The notes beneath the pieces were generated by a model. That model made no database searches. It saw only the letters and a program-made list of their open reading frames with translations, and was not told the origin of the DNA. The position numbers and the translations under genes were made by a program. From Palsa-1400 sp036501625 (lineage in GTDB: Bacteria > Verrucomicrobiota > Verrucomicrobiia > Limisphaerales > Palsa-1400), in contig DASXZY010000023.1 of NCBI GenBank assembly GCA_036501625.1, positions 1 through 64,000 of the forward strand: a stretch of 64,000 nt of DNA. The letters run 5' to 3'. This document shows, one piece after another, positions 41,411 through 49,939 of the stretch (position 1 is the stretch's first letter; every line of letters starts with the position of its first letter).

Positions 41411-42943
41411 TCAAAGCTGCGAACCCGCCGCGCCTGGCTTTGCGCCGATATCTTGACCCGCTGTTCCGGCCCCGGCGGCGCCAACGGCAAATGCGCCGCC
41501 GGCAGCGGCGGCGCCCGCGGCGGCCGGCACCAAGATTCCATCGCTGGCAATGATGGCAATGATGATCGCGGCGAGGAGCGCCTCAAGGGTCAGTACTTTC
41601 AAGTAACAATCCAGGTCGGCTTCCACGCAGACTTCGTAGAGAAGCAATCCATTGGCAGCGCGCCGAGGCGCCAATGTGACCACAGGCAACCCGCAGGCGA
41701 GGGCAGGCAGCACGACGGCTCCGCCCGTGACGGCGGCGATGGCCGCGATTAAGGCGGGGCCGCCCAAGGGCAATGGGATGGACGGATTCGGCGAATACGA
41801 CGATCCGCGCGCATAAGGCAAAGAGTTAAAGCTCATGAATGCGTCGATGGCGGCCAACTTCCCGCGGCCGGCGGCGCGGCCATCGGGCGAATCCGGCTTT
41901 ACATCGTAAAACTCAGGAGCTGCGGCCGGGCGGGTGTCAAGAATATCCGGCACCAGCACGCCTCCCGCCAGCGAAATTTGCACGGCCAGCAAAGTTTTGT
42001 TCAGGCTCGGATGATGAGCCGCCAAAAAGGCGATGTAAGCAAGCGGCCCTATCGGATTGTCGAAAAACACGTCGCCGAAAGGTGTCCCGCCTTTCTGGGC
42101 CAGGTAATCAGCGTCAATAACACTTTCGGCAATCGTGCCGAAGACGGACGCGGTCATGAAATCGACCACGAAACTGGGGGCAATGCAGCCCTTTCTGGTC
42201 AGGCGCCGCAACATGGGCGGCGTTTCACGCACCGCCGTGCCAGTCCTTGCCATTCGTCTCACGGCAGCGCCGCCCAATTGCTCCGCTTCGGTTTCGGCCG
42301 CATTGCTTTCCGAACCGATTTGCAGGGTTTCCGGCAGGGACCCATTCCGCGGTTGTTGAAGCGTGTGAACCAGTTCGTGGGCCATCACGCCCATCCGTTC
42401 CTTTGAACTTGGCGGGAGCGAACCGGAATCCAAAACCACATCCTGCCCGACGGTGTAAGCGAAGGCGTTGACGGCGCGCGCCGACTCCGCTGCCCGCGTG
42501 TCCGCGTGAACTCGCACCCTGCTGAAATCGTGCCCAAAGCGCGGCTCCATGAACGCGCGCGTTCCGGCATCCAGCGGATGTCCTGGTGAACGCAACACTT
42601 CGTGAACAATCGGCGGGGCAGTCGAGTTATTTCCCGCGCCAAGCCCGCTGGTTTTGCGCTGCAACTTCTTCTTCCGGCACTCCTCGCATTCGCCCCCCGA
42701 TCCGGAGCTGCCGCAGGAGCAGGCGCGCTGAAGCGACAGTTCAGGCATCCGCATGACCTGCCCATCAGCAGGATGGATGGGGATTCGGCTGAAATCGTGC
42801 CCAACGCGAGGCGAGGCAGCCGCGCCCGCCAAAGGGAACATGGAACGCGCTGGATGATTTGGCGCCGGAACTGATTTTGGCCTGTCAAAGCTGGGGGGCT
42901 TTTGCTTTTGCCCGTGAGCCTGATGTTGCGCAAAGGTTTGCAT
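41411..42943 (-). CDS. DUF4157 protein with possible PD-(D/E)xK nuclease domain
   Basis: ATG 42943 (MQTFAQHQAHGQKQ) is preferred; an in-frame ATG lies at 42985. The N-terminal part has two FGHDFSR.R.H-type motifs (VGHDFSRIPIHP, FGHDFSRVRVHADTRAAESARAVNAFAYT), a CSCGSSGSGGECEEC Cys cluster and VMAHELVHTLQQ, a HExxH-type site typical of DUF4157. Such domains mark effectors loaded into contractile injection systems. The C-terminal half has VPDILDTRPAAAPEFYDVKPDS, matching the PD...(D/E)xK nuclease pattern, then long hydrophobic Ala/Gly/Ile stretches. No injection-system or immunity gene is recognised nearby. Confidence 0.75.
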   Translation of the reverse strand: MQTFAQHQAHGQKQKPPSFDRPKSVPAPNHPARSMFPLAGAAASPRVGHDFSRIPIHPADGQVMRMPELSLQRACSCGSSGSGGECEECRKKKLQRKTSGLGAGNNSTAPPIVHEVLRSPGHPLDAGTRAFMEPRFGHDFSRVRVHADTRAAESARAVNAFAYTVGQDVVLDSGSLPPSSKERMGVMAHELVHTLQQPRNGSLPETLQIGSESNAAETEAEQLGGAAVRRMARTGTAVRETPPMLRRLTRKGCIAPSFVVDFMTASVFGTIAESVIDADYLAQKGGTPFGDVFFDNPIGPLAYIAFLAAHHPSLNKTLLAVQISLAGGVLVPDILDTRPAAAPEFYDVKPDSPDGRAAGRGKLAAIDAFMSFNSLPYARGSSYSPNPSIPLPLGGPALIAAIAAVTGGAVVLPALACGLPVVTLAPRRAANGLLLYEVCVEADLDCYLKVLTLEALLAAIIIAIIASDGILVPAAAGAAAAGGAFAVGAAGAGTAGQDIGAKPGAAGSQL

Positions 42944-43091
42944 GGCTGCATCCTCCGTTCGGCTTGCGCACGAACGCCGGAACAAAAGAAACTAAACCAG
43001 CCGGAGCGCGGAATGTCAAGCGTGGAGTGAAGATTCGGCAACGACGGGCTTGACGGCGGGGGCGGGCGGGCGGATACTTTTGCAACTGTCT

Positions 43092-43637
43092 GTGAATCAG
43101 TCGTTGGCAAAATTGATGGTGGCGGTGTGCGACCGGGTGGTTTTCATCAAGGTCATCGGGCGGGCGGATTTTAACCTCAGCGTCGATTTAAAGAAATTGT
43201 TCAGCGAACTCTGGGCGCACGGCTTCCGGCGTTTTGTTCTCGAAACCGGACAGTGCCAGATGATGGACAGCACATTTTTTGGGACACTTTCCGACTTTGC
43301 CTTAAAATCATCCGCTGCCGGCGGCCCGCAGGCGTTTCCTTTGGAGATCATCAATCCCGGCGCGCGCATTATCGAAACGATGGAAACGCTCGGCATCGCC
43401 CACCTTTTTAAGATCACCCTTTGCCCCGATGTCCCGGCGGTTGATTTCCAGCCGCATCAGGCCGGCGACAAATCGAAGGCTGAAGTGGCGCGAAATTGCT
43501 GGGAAGCTCATATGACGCTGATGGGCCTCAAGGCGGAAAACATCGAGAGATTCAAAGACGTGGCCCAATTCATGGCCGAAGACCTCAAGCGCCTCGAATC
43601 CGCCGAGCAAAAGAAGCCCGGCCCCGCGCGGGAATAA
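43092..43637 (+). CDS. STAS-domain protein (anti-sigma factor antagonist type)
   Basis: The core, LMVAVCDRVVFIKVIGRADFNLSVDLKKL ... FVLETGQCQMMDSTFFGTLSDFAL ... ARIIETMETLGIAHLFKI, is a STAS domain. MDSTFFG holds the position where SpoIIAA-like proteins have a phosphorylatable Ser. A C-terminal helix region of about 70 residues is less conserved. The start is uncertain: GTG 43092 is used here, ATG 43116 would begin MVAVCDR, and TTG 43050 gives a longer form. Partner-switching control of a sigma factor or flagellar function is inferred. Confidence 0.75.
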   Translation: MNQSLAKLMVAVCDRVVFIKVIGRADFNLSVDLKKLFSELWAHGFRRFVLETGQCQMMDSTFFGTLSDFALKSSAAGGPQAFPLEIINPGARIIETMETLGIAHLFKITLCPDVPAVDFQPHQAGDKSKAEVARNCWEAHMTLMGLKAENIERFKDVAQFMAEDLKRLESAEQKKPGPARE

Positions 43638-43827
43638 TTTTCCTCTCCCAGCCTCCCTGTCAGCGCCCGGACGCGGCAAATTGTGCCCAACCCGCGGATC
43701 GGGGCGTCGCTGTCTTCAAAATTCTCAAATACGTTTAGCTCCTAAAACCAAGGGTTTTCCCAGCTAAAGGGGTCCGTCCCCAAACATGGCAATGGTCTTG
43801 CTAATGGTCTCCCGTCCGTAACGTCTT

Positions 43828-44076
43828 ATGAAATCATTACTGTTGGTCGGTGGAGCATTGGGGTGGGTTTTGGGCATGGGAGCCAGCTACAGCCGGGGCA
43901 ATGCCTGGCCAGCCTGCCTGTGGCACGGCTGCCTGGCGGCCTATTTGAGCGCGCTGCTGATGCGCTGGTGGGGCCGTTCGTGGCGCCAGAGCCTTGCGCA
44001 ATCCCTCCAGGAACGTGAGCAATCCGAATCCGCCATCACGCCAACAGTGACCATCCCGAAAGTGTCCAGAACATGA
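43828..44076 (+). CDS. Small membrane protein before fliA
   Basis: The 82-residue protein has two hydrophobic segments (LLLVGGALGWVLGMGASY, WPACLWHGCLAAYLSALLMRWW) and a charged, Gln-rich C-terminus. It is not recognised. Its stop overlaps the fliA start by 4 bases (ATGA), so it is translated together with the flagellar sigma factor and is probably a flagellar or motility accessory. Confidence 0.6.
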   Translation: MKSLLLVGGALGWVLGMGASYSRGNAWPACLWHGCLAAYLSALLMRWWGRSWRQSLAQSLQEREQSESAITPTVTIPKVSRT

Positions 44077-44903
44077 GCGCGACTTTTTGCGAAATAGAAT
44101 CTACTCCGTCCATAGCCGAGCAACGACGCTCGACCCAACAAGAGTTGTGGCGGCTTTACTCCCGCGGCGGCCCCGGCAGTTCGATGGAAAACAGCCTGGT
44201 GGAAGAATATCTCCCGCTGGTCAAAACCGTCATCGGCCGGCTGGCCATGACCCTGCCCTCGCACGTCAACAGTGACGATCTTTACAGCGCGGGGCTGGTC
44301 GGCCTGCTCAACGCGATGCGCCGCTTCAATCCAGAAAACGGCACCTCCTTTGAAACGTATGCGCGCGTGCGCATCCGCGGCGCGGTGTTCGATGAACTCC
44401 GCCGGCTGGATTGGGTGCCGCGCTCGATTCACGAAAAGGCCAAGAAGATGGAGAAGACGATGCAGGAAGTGATGCAGCGCACCGGGACCGTTCCGACCAA
44501 CGCGCAAATGGCCAAGGCCATGAAGCTTTCCCTTGATGATTACCAGGAATTGCTGGAGCAAGTCCGCCCCGCCACCTATATCTGCCTTGATTCCGTCACG
44601 GGCAACGACGGCAATGGCGGCTCGGTCTATGACGTCATCCCCGATGACACCCAAACCAATCCCGAGCAATGGGCTTCGGTGCGGGAAATGACCGGGCTGA
44701 TCCAGGAAGTTCTTCCGCGCTTGCCGGAGATGCAGCGCAAGGTGCTGGCGCTTTATTATTTTGAAGATTTGCGCCTGCGGGAAATCGCCGAGGCTTTCGG
44801 AGTGACGGAATCGCGCATCTGCCAGATTCACGCCCAGGCGATCCTGGCCGTCCGCTCGCTGTTGAAGAGAGAAGACCCGGAATTTTTCCACGACCCTTTG
44901 TGA
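44073..44903 (+). CDS. fliA: RNA polymerase sigma factor for flagellar operons
   Basis: The 276-residue sigma-28/WhiG-type factor shows region 2 (VEEYLPLVKTVIGRLAMTLP ... DLYSAGLVGLLNAMRRFNPENGTSFETYARVRIRGAVFDELRRLDWVPRS), region 3 and region 4 (LPEMQRKVLALYYFEDLRLREIAEAFGVTESRICQIHAQAI). DELRRLDWVPRS is diagnostic for FliA. It directs transcription of late flagellar and chemotaxis genes and lies just before motA-motB. Confidence 0.95.
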   Translation: MSATFCEIESTPSIAEQRRSTQQELWRLYSRGGPGSSMENSLVEEYLPLVKTVIGRLAMTLPSHVNSDDLYSAGLVGLLNAMRRFNPENGTSFETYARVRIRGAVFDELRRLDWVPRSIHEKAKKMEKTMQEVMQRTGTVPTNAQMAKAMKLSLDDYQELLEQVRPATYICLDSVTGNDGNGGSVYDVIPDDTQTNPEQWASVREMTGLIQEVLPRLPEMQRKVLALYYFEDLRLREIAEAFGVTESRICQIHAQAILAVRSLLKREDPEFFHDPL

Positions 44904-44910
44904 GCCTCGC

Positions 44911-45780
44911 ATGATTGTCATTGTAGGAACACTTATCGTCATCGCGTCCGTCGTCGGGGGGTTCAAAATGGGCGGCGGCAACACGATGGCGTTGATTCAC
45001 GTCTCGGAGCTGATCATGATTGGCGGGGCGGCGTTTGGGGCGCTGGTGCTGATGTCCCCGAAGAAAGTCCTGATCGATCTTTTCAAGCAGGCCCTCGGGA
45101 CATTGAAAGGCTCGCCCTATTCAAAGAAAGCCTACGACGAATTGTTCAAGGCCCTTTACGAATTGTTCATGCTCGGCCGCCGCGGCGGCATGGTCGCTCT
45201 GGAGGAACACATTATGGCGCCCAATGCCAGCCCCATTTTCAGCAAGTACCCAAACTTCCAGAAGAACAAGCACGCCATGGAATTCCTGTGCAATGGCCTG
45301 CGGCCGATCATCGACGGCAAGATCAAGCCGGACCATTTGAAACTGCTGCTGGACATCGAATTGCACGCCATGGAGCAGGAGCACGAGCGGCCCATCGAAG
45401 TGTTGACCAAAGCGGCCGACGCCATGCCCGGATTTGGCATCGTGGCGGCGGTGCTCGGCATTGTCATCACGATGGCGTCCATTGCCGGCCCGATTGAGAA
45501 AATCGGTGAAAAGGTGGCGGCCGCGCTGGTGGGAACGTTCCTTGGAATTTTCATTTCCTACGGCTTCATGAATCCCCTGGCGGTCAACATGGAATTCATC
45601 AGCATCGCCGAGATCGCCTTTGTCCGCTGCATTGCCGCTTCGGTCACCAGCTTTGCCAGCGGCATGTCGCCCATTATGGCCATTGAAGTGGCGCGGCGCG
45701 GTTTATCCAGCGAAGTCAAACCGAGCGCGGAAGGGTTGGAAGAAATGCTCAAAGGGATCAGCCAGGCCCCGGCCAAATAG
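44911..45780 (+). CDS. motA: Flagellar motor protein MotA
   Basis: The 289-residue protein begins MIVIVGTLIVIASVVGGFKMGGG and has four transmembrane helices: N-terminal, then LIHVSELIMIGGAAFGALV, FGIVAAVLGIVITMAS and AALVGTFLGIFISYGF. The cytoplasmic loop includes the conserved acidic/basic helices before MPGFGIVAAVLGIVI, and NPLA is also seen. With MotB it forms the proton-driven stator that turns the flagellar rotor. It starts 7 bases after fliA and precedes motB by 6 bases. Confidence 0.95.
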   Translation: MIVIVGTLIVIASVVGGFKMGGGNTMALIHVSELIMIGGAAFGALVLMSPKKVLIDLFKQALGTLKGSPYSKKAYDELFKALYELFMLGRRGGMVALEEHIMAPNASPIFSKYPNFQKNKHAMEFLCNGLRPIIDGKIKPDHLKLLLDIELHAMEQEHERPIEVLTKAADAMPGFGIVAAVLGIVITMASIAGPIEKIGEKVAAALVGTFLGIFISYGFMNPLAVNMEFISIAEIAFVRCIAASVTSFASGMSPIMAIEVARRGLSSEVKPSAEGLEEMLKGISQAPAK

Positions 45781-45786
45781 AATCGC

Positions 45787-46512
45787 GTGAGCGACAAAAA
45801 ACATCACGGCGGCGCATGGAAGGTGGCCTACGCGGATTTCACCACCGCCATGATGGCACTATTTATCGTGCTATGGCTGACCAGCCAGGACCAGCGCATC
45901 AAGGACGCCGTCGAACGCGCTTTTCGCAATCCATTTTCTTCCGTCACCAAAGAATCCACCGGCATCATCAAGAACGACGAGATTCAAGCCGTCAAATCGT
46001 CTTCCGGGAACTTCGATTCCTCCTCGGTCATGGAATTGAATATGTTGCGGCGGCTGAACCAGGACCTGACCAAAACGCTCGAATCAGGGGACGAAGGCGA
46101 AAGCTCAGTCAAATTGGAAATGACGCCCGAAGGCCTGCTCATCAATGTATTTGACCGCTCGCGAAAGCCAATCTTCGAGGCGCAGAGCATCCGTTTTACT
46201 CCCTATGGCGAGTGGGTTTTCTCAACATTGGCCTGGGAAGTCGCGCGCTATCACGACTTTTCCATCGAACTCTCCGGGCACACTGAAAGCGGCAATTCCC
46301 CAATCCGGCCCGACTACGGCGATTGGGAAATTTCCACGGACCGCGCCAACGCGGTGCGCCGCAAATTGGTGGAACACGGCGTCAACAGCGCCCAGATTAT
46401 CAAAGTCGCCGGATTCGGCGACACCGCGCCCATGCGGGAATACGACCCGACCAACGAGGTCAACCGCCGGGTGTCCGTTCTGCTAAATGTCCAATCCAAC
46501 AAGAAGGCTTGA
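45787..46512 (+). CDS. motB: Flagellar motor protein MotB
   Basis: GTG start. The 241-residue product begins SDKKHHGGAWKVAYADFTTAMMALFIVLWL, with the stator-channel Asp in AYADFTTAMMALF and a single transmembrane helix. An OmpA-like peptidoglycan-binding domain follows (IRFTPYGEWVFSTLAWEVA, IELSGHTE, TDRANAVRRKLVEHGV, VAGFGDTAPM, NRRVSVLL). It anchors the stator to the cell wall. Confidence 0.95.
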   Translation: MSDKKHHGGAWKVAYADFTTAMMALFIVLWLTSQDQRIKDAVERAFRNPFSSVTKESTGIIKNDEIQAVKSSSGNFDSSSVMELNMLRRLNQDLTKTLESGDEGESSVKLEMTPEGLLINVFDRSRKPIFEAQSIRFTPYGEWVFSTLAWEVARYHDFSIELSGHTESGNSPIRPDYGDWEISTDRANAVRRKLVEHGVNSAQIIKVAGFGDTAPMREYDPTNEVNRRVSVLLNVQSNKKA

Positions 46513-46520
46513 CCACTCCC

Positions 46521-46766
46521 ATGTCCGACAAATTTGTTCCTCTCATGGCGTCGCCGGTTTTGACCGGAGAAACCGCCCAGCCGAAAGCGCCCAAAGCCGA
46601 AGCGAAGCCGCTCTTTGAGCCGTTGCCCGCGGGCGGCTGCGCGGAACCGGCGGCCAAGGATTGCGGGCGGCCGGCGGTGACGTTGCAACGGCAGGGTGAA
46701 GTGGTATCCGGCATCCGCATCGAATGCGGGTGCGGACAGGTCATTGAATTAGCCTGCGCTTACTAG
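46521..46766 (+). CDS. Small Cys-containing protein after motB
   Basis: From ATG 46521 the product is 81 residues: MSDKFVPLMASPVLTG...PAGGCAEPAAKDCGRPAVTLQRQGEVVSGIRIECGCGQVIELACAY. CxC and further Cys suggest a small metal- or redox-active site. No family is recognised. It starts 8 bases after motB in the same transcript. Confidence 0.65.
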   Translation: MSDKFVPLMASPVLTGETAQPKAPKAEAKPLFEPLPAGGCAEPAAKDCGRPAVTLQRQGEVVSGIRIECGCGQVIELACAY

Positions 46767-46900
46767 CGCCTATTGGCAGAATAGAAGATCACAAGCCCAA
46801 GAGCCGGCCAAAAACGCCCTGTCGCAAACAGGCGGTTGAAGCTGCCTTGAGATTCACGAACATCCATCAGGTCTGAGGGGGCAAGCATTCCCAGCTTGCT

Positions 46901-46930
46901 CCGGCTCCGCCATGGATGAGGCGGAGCCGG
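46901..46930. terminator. Hairpin between the converging mot and RRM genes
   Basis: CCGGCTCCGCC (46901-46911) and GGCGGAGCCGG (46920-46930) form an 11-base perfect stem with an 8-base loop in the gap between two converging transcripts. No clear T-run follows on either side, so it is either a Rho-independent-like stop without U-tract or an mRNA 3'-end protector. Confidence 0.4.
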
Positions 46931-46943
46931 ATGGGAAAAGTCC

Positions 46944-47294
46944 TTAATGGCGCGAGAACTGACGGCGTCCGCCGCCACTGCCGCCACCACCGCCGCCGCC
47001 ACCACCCCCGCGACGTCCGCCGCCACCGCCGCCGCCGCCGTGGTCTTCACGAGGGCGGGCTTCGTTGACAGTCAAGGCCCGGCCTTGGATTTCCTTGCCG
47101 GCGAGGGCCGAGATGGCCGCTTGCGCCGCTTCCGGGGAGCCCATGGTGACAAAAGCGAAGCCCCGTGAACGTCCGCTCATGCGATCGGTGATAAGGTTGA
47201 CCTCTGAAACTGGCCCGTGCTGGGCGAAGAGGTCCTGGAGATCATTCTCCGTTGTGTCGAAGGAAAGATTTCCTACGTACAATTTCGTATTCAT
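46944..47294 (-). CDS. RRM-type RNA-binding protein with Gly-rich tail
   Basis: The 116-residue protein has one RNA-recognition motif with RNP2 KLYVGNLSF and RNP1 RGFAFVTM, followed by a Gly/Arg tail (DHGGGGGGGGRRGGGG... then FSRH). This is the small cyanobacterial/verrucomicrobial Rbp type, induced by cold or stress in several bacteria. It likely binds mRNA. A region of about 180 bases without genes upstream (47295-47477) should hold its promoter and leader. Confidence 0.92.
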   Translation of the reverse strand: MNTKLYVGNLSFDTTENDLQDLFAQHGPVSEVNLITDRMSGRSRGFAFVTMGSPEAAQAAISALAGKEIQGRALTVNEARPREDHGGGGGGGGRRGGGGGGGGGGSGGGRRQFSRH

Positions 47295-47477
47295 GTTTAT
47301 CTGACAGATTTAGACGCGCTTCCTCTTTCCCGGAACTGTTCCCGAATGCCGGGTTTCAAATCATCACTGAACCGAGTTCACCTGAAGATTTACCATGTTG
47401 GAAATTAGACAACACAATCTAAAGCTGCCTGCAACATGCCTTTTTGCACGAATAATGCAAGTCCTATTTAGGCCGCC

Positions 47478-48596
47478 TCAAGAAAGGGCCCCGGAGAGGA
47501 CGCGCAGGAAATTGCCGTGCGCGAAATTGGCCGAGTCTTCCGCGCTCCATCCCCGCGCGGCCAGCAACTCGCCCAAACGGCCCAGGTCGGCGATGGTGTC
47601 CAAATCGCACGGCGCCTGGTCGCGGCCGAAACCGCCGTCCAAGTCGGAGCCGATGCCGGTGTGGCGGGTGTTGCCCGCGATCTGGCAGATGTGATCGATG
47701 TGCTCGACGACCTTCTCAAGACGCAAGCCGCGCTCCTGGGAATTCGTTTGGCCCTGCACCCAATCGGGCATGATCATCCAGCCGTCCAGGGCCGCGCCAA
47801 TGACGGCGTCGCGCTCGATAAGGGCGCGAATCTGGTCGTCGGGCAATTGGCGTTGATTGGGAACGAGGGCCCGGCAGTTGTGGTGGCTGGCCCAAACCGA
47901 GCCGCTAAAAAGTTCCAATGATTCCCAGAAACAAGCGTCGCTCAAATGCGTGACATCCAGGATCATGCCCAGGCGTTCCATCTCCTTGAGCAATTCGCGC
48001 CCTGGCGGCGGCAGGCCGCCGGTGGAGCTGGTGCCTTGGGCATAACGGCCGGGGCCATAATGCGCCGGGCCGACGGCGCGCAATCCCTGGCTGTGCGCGC
48101 GCTCCAAATGGCCAATCGTCACGAGCGAGTCGGCACCCTCCAAACTCAATACGCAGCCGATCACGGAGGTCTCATTGTCCTGCCAAAGAGCGGCGTGCTT
48201 GAGCAAATCCGCGCGGGAGACAATCATTTTTATTTCGCCAGCCTCTTCCAAAGCGCGATACCAGGCCAGTTGGCCCTGAGTCATGGCCCACGCCTGGGCC
48301 GGCGATTGCCAGGTGGCGACGGGATTGTGGCCTTCGTTGCGATTGGTGCGCGCCAATTGAGTCACCACGGCCAGGCCGACGCGCCCCCGGCGCATCTCCG
48401 GCAGGCAGACGGCGCCGCGCCCGCGTCCAGCTTTGTCCCGCAGGCCAGCCTCGGACGCGCGCAGTTCGGCGATGGGCCGCGTAAGGTCGCGATTCCACTC
48501 CAGGGCGTTCAGAGCGAGATCAAGGTGGGCATCGAGGATGAAGGGATGGCTCGGCTGGAGCCTCGCCCGGCCTGGGTCTTCAGGGTTTCGATTCAT
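47478..48596 (-). CDS. Membrane dipeptidase (peptidase M19)
   Basis: Zinc-dependent dipeptidase of the renal-dipeptidase type, often with activity on D-containing dipeptides. Motifs are ILDAHLDLALN, MILDVTHLSDACFWE, VWASHHNCRALVPNQRQLPDDQIRAL and HTGIGSDLDGGFG. ATG 48596 (MNRNPEDPG) is used; a longer frame would overlap the GntP gene. The residues GRARLQPSHP just before the family start are encoded by a copy of the dispersed 20-base repeat. It is the last gene of a minus-strand operon with a GntP permease and a D-threonine aldolase. Confidence 0.9.
   Translation of the reverse strand: MNRNPEDPGRARLQPSHPFILDAHLDLALNALEWNRDLTRPIAELRASEAGLRDKAGRGRGAVCLPEMRRGRVGLAVVTQLARTNRNEGHNPVATWQSPAQAWAMTQGQLAWYRALEEAGEIKMIVSRADLLKHAALWQDNETSVIGCVLSLEGADSLVTIGHLERAHSQGLRAVGPAHYGPGRYAQGTSSTGGLPPPGRELLKEMERLGMILDVTHLSDACFWESLELFSGSVWASHHNCRALVPNQRQLPDDQIRALIERDAVIGAALDGWMIMPDWVQGQTNSQERGLRLEKVVEHIDHICQIAGNTRHTGIGSDLDGGFGRDQAPCDLDTIADLGRLGELLAARGWSAEDSANFAHGNFLRVLSGALS
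48548..48568 (-). repeat. Dispersed palindromic repeat inside the dipeptidase 5' end
   Basis: GGCTCGGCTGGAGCCTCGCC (48548-48567) is identical to 29998-30017. Here it falls in the first codons of the dipeptidase gene and encodes ARLQPS-type residues just upstream of the conserved ILDAHLDL. Either the repeat inserted into the start of the gene or the true start lies just downstream. Confidence 0.7.
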
Positions 48597-48601
48597 TCGA
48601 A

Positions 48602-49939
48602 TTACGAAACAACAAGGCTGACCGCCCACGTCAGCGCCAAGCCAACCAACCCGATGATCGTTTCGCACACCGACCACGTGCGGAACGTTTGGGCGACCGT
48701 CAAATTCAAGCAATCCTTGACGATCCAAAATCCGCCGTCGTTCAAATGCGACAGAAAGAGCGAGCCGCAGCCAATCGCAATGACAACCAATTCCTTATTG
48801 ACACCCGGATGGGCCAATAAGACCGGCGCCATCAGGGCCGAAGCCGCCGTGATCGAGACCGTCGCGGAACCGGTGGCCACGCGGATGAACGCCGAAACCA
48901 GCCATCCGTAAAGCAAGGGCGACAAATGCGCGGCGGAAGCCAGCGAACCCATCGCGCCGGCCGCCTTGCTGGTGAGCAGGACGTGGGCGAATCCGCCGCC
49001 GCCGCCGACAATGAGAAGGGTCATGCCAACCGATGCGACCGCGTCTTCCGTGAATTTCAACAATTGCGAGGCGTTAAATCCGCAATCCACTCCCAGTGAC
49101 CAATGGGCAAAAAGCACCGCGATAAAGAGCGCCACGGAAGGGTTGCCGATAAAATCGGCGCATTGGCGCAAGCGTCCCTCACCCAAGGTCAAATCCGCCA
49201 GCGTTGCCACGAGCATCAAGGCGACTGGGAGCACGATGGAAAAAAAGGTCAGGCCGAAACCGGGGCGATGGGTGCCGGGATGGAGCGGAGGCGCGGCGAT
49301 GGTGTTGGCGGAAAGCGCCATGCGTTTTTCCGCCAGGCGGGCGAAGAGAGGCCCGGCAACGATTGCCACGGGAATGCCCAGCCCAAATCCCCATAACAGG
49401 ACCAGGCCTCGATTGGCATGCAGGGCGTTGATGGCCATGATCGGCCCTGGATGCGGCGGCATCAAGCCATGCATCACAGAGAGGCAGGAGAGCATCGGCA
49501 GCGCGAGATGAAGAAAAGGCCGCCCGGTCTCGCGTGTCAAGGTGTGCAGAATCGGCGCCAGGAGAATGAGGCCGACGGCGAACCAAGTCGTAAGGCCGAT
49601 GGTCAGCGAAAGAGCCATGATGCACCAACCGATCCGGCGCGGCCCGAAGAAGCGCGCGAATTCCTTGGCCAGCACTTCCGCCCCATGTGATTCCGCCAGC
49701 AATTTGCCGAGGATGGTGCCCAGGCAGATCACGGCCGCGACTCCGCCCAAGGTGGCGCCAAGCCCGTCTTGAAAGTCCGCGACCACGCTTTTCATCGGCT
49801 GTCCCGCGCCGATTCCCACCAACAATCCGGCCGAGAAAAGCGCCAGGAACGCATTGAGCCGCGCCCACGAAACCAAGCCGACGAGCAAGGCCACGCCGAC
49901 TAGCGCCAAGGCGATGAGCTGCCAATCCCGAGGCGTCAT
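48602..49939 (-). CDS. GntP family permease
   Basis: The 445-residue membrane protein has about 12 hydrophobic segments: LIALALVGVALLVGLVSW, LNAFLALFSAGLLVGIGAG, ATLGGVAAVICLGTILGKLLAESHGAEVLA, CLSVMHGLMPPHPGPIMAINAL and others. LMPPHPGPIM and the GxxLGKLLxxSGGA-like stretch are typical of gluconate/H+ symporters. In this operon the substrate may be a D-amino acid or hydroxy-amino acid derivative rather than gluconate. ATG 49939 is preferred; an in-frame start at 50047 would lie within the D-threonine aldolase gene. Its start overlaps the preceding gene by 4 bases. Confidence 0.9.
   Translation of the reverse strand: MTPRDWQLIALALVGVALLVGLVSWARLNAFLALFSAGLLVGIGAGQPMKSVVADFQDGLGATLGGVAAVICLGTILGKLLAESHGAEVLAKEFARFFGPRRIGWCIMALSLTIGLTTWFAVGLILLAPILHTLTRETGRPFLHLALPMLSCLSVMHGLMPPHPGPIMAINALHANRGLVLLWGFGLGIPVAIVAGPLFARLAEKRMALSANTIAAPPLHPGTHRPGFGLTFFSIVLPVALMLVATLADLTLGEGRLRQCADFIGNPSVALFIAVLFAHWSLGVDCGFNASQLLKFTEDAVASVGMTLLIVGGGGGFAHVLLTSKAAGAMGSLASAAHLSPLLYGWLVSAFIRVATGSATVSITAASALMAPVLLAHPGVNKELVVIAIGCGSLFLSHLNDGGFWIVKDCLNLTVAQTFRTWSVCETIIGLVGLALTWAVSLVVS

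Noticed and set aside
41411..43092. Complete contractile injection system or toxin-immunity pair
   Set aside because: Apart from the DUF4157 protein no sheath, tube, baseplate or immunity gene is present; the next gene is a STAS protein.
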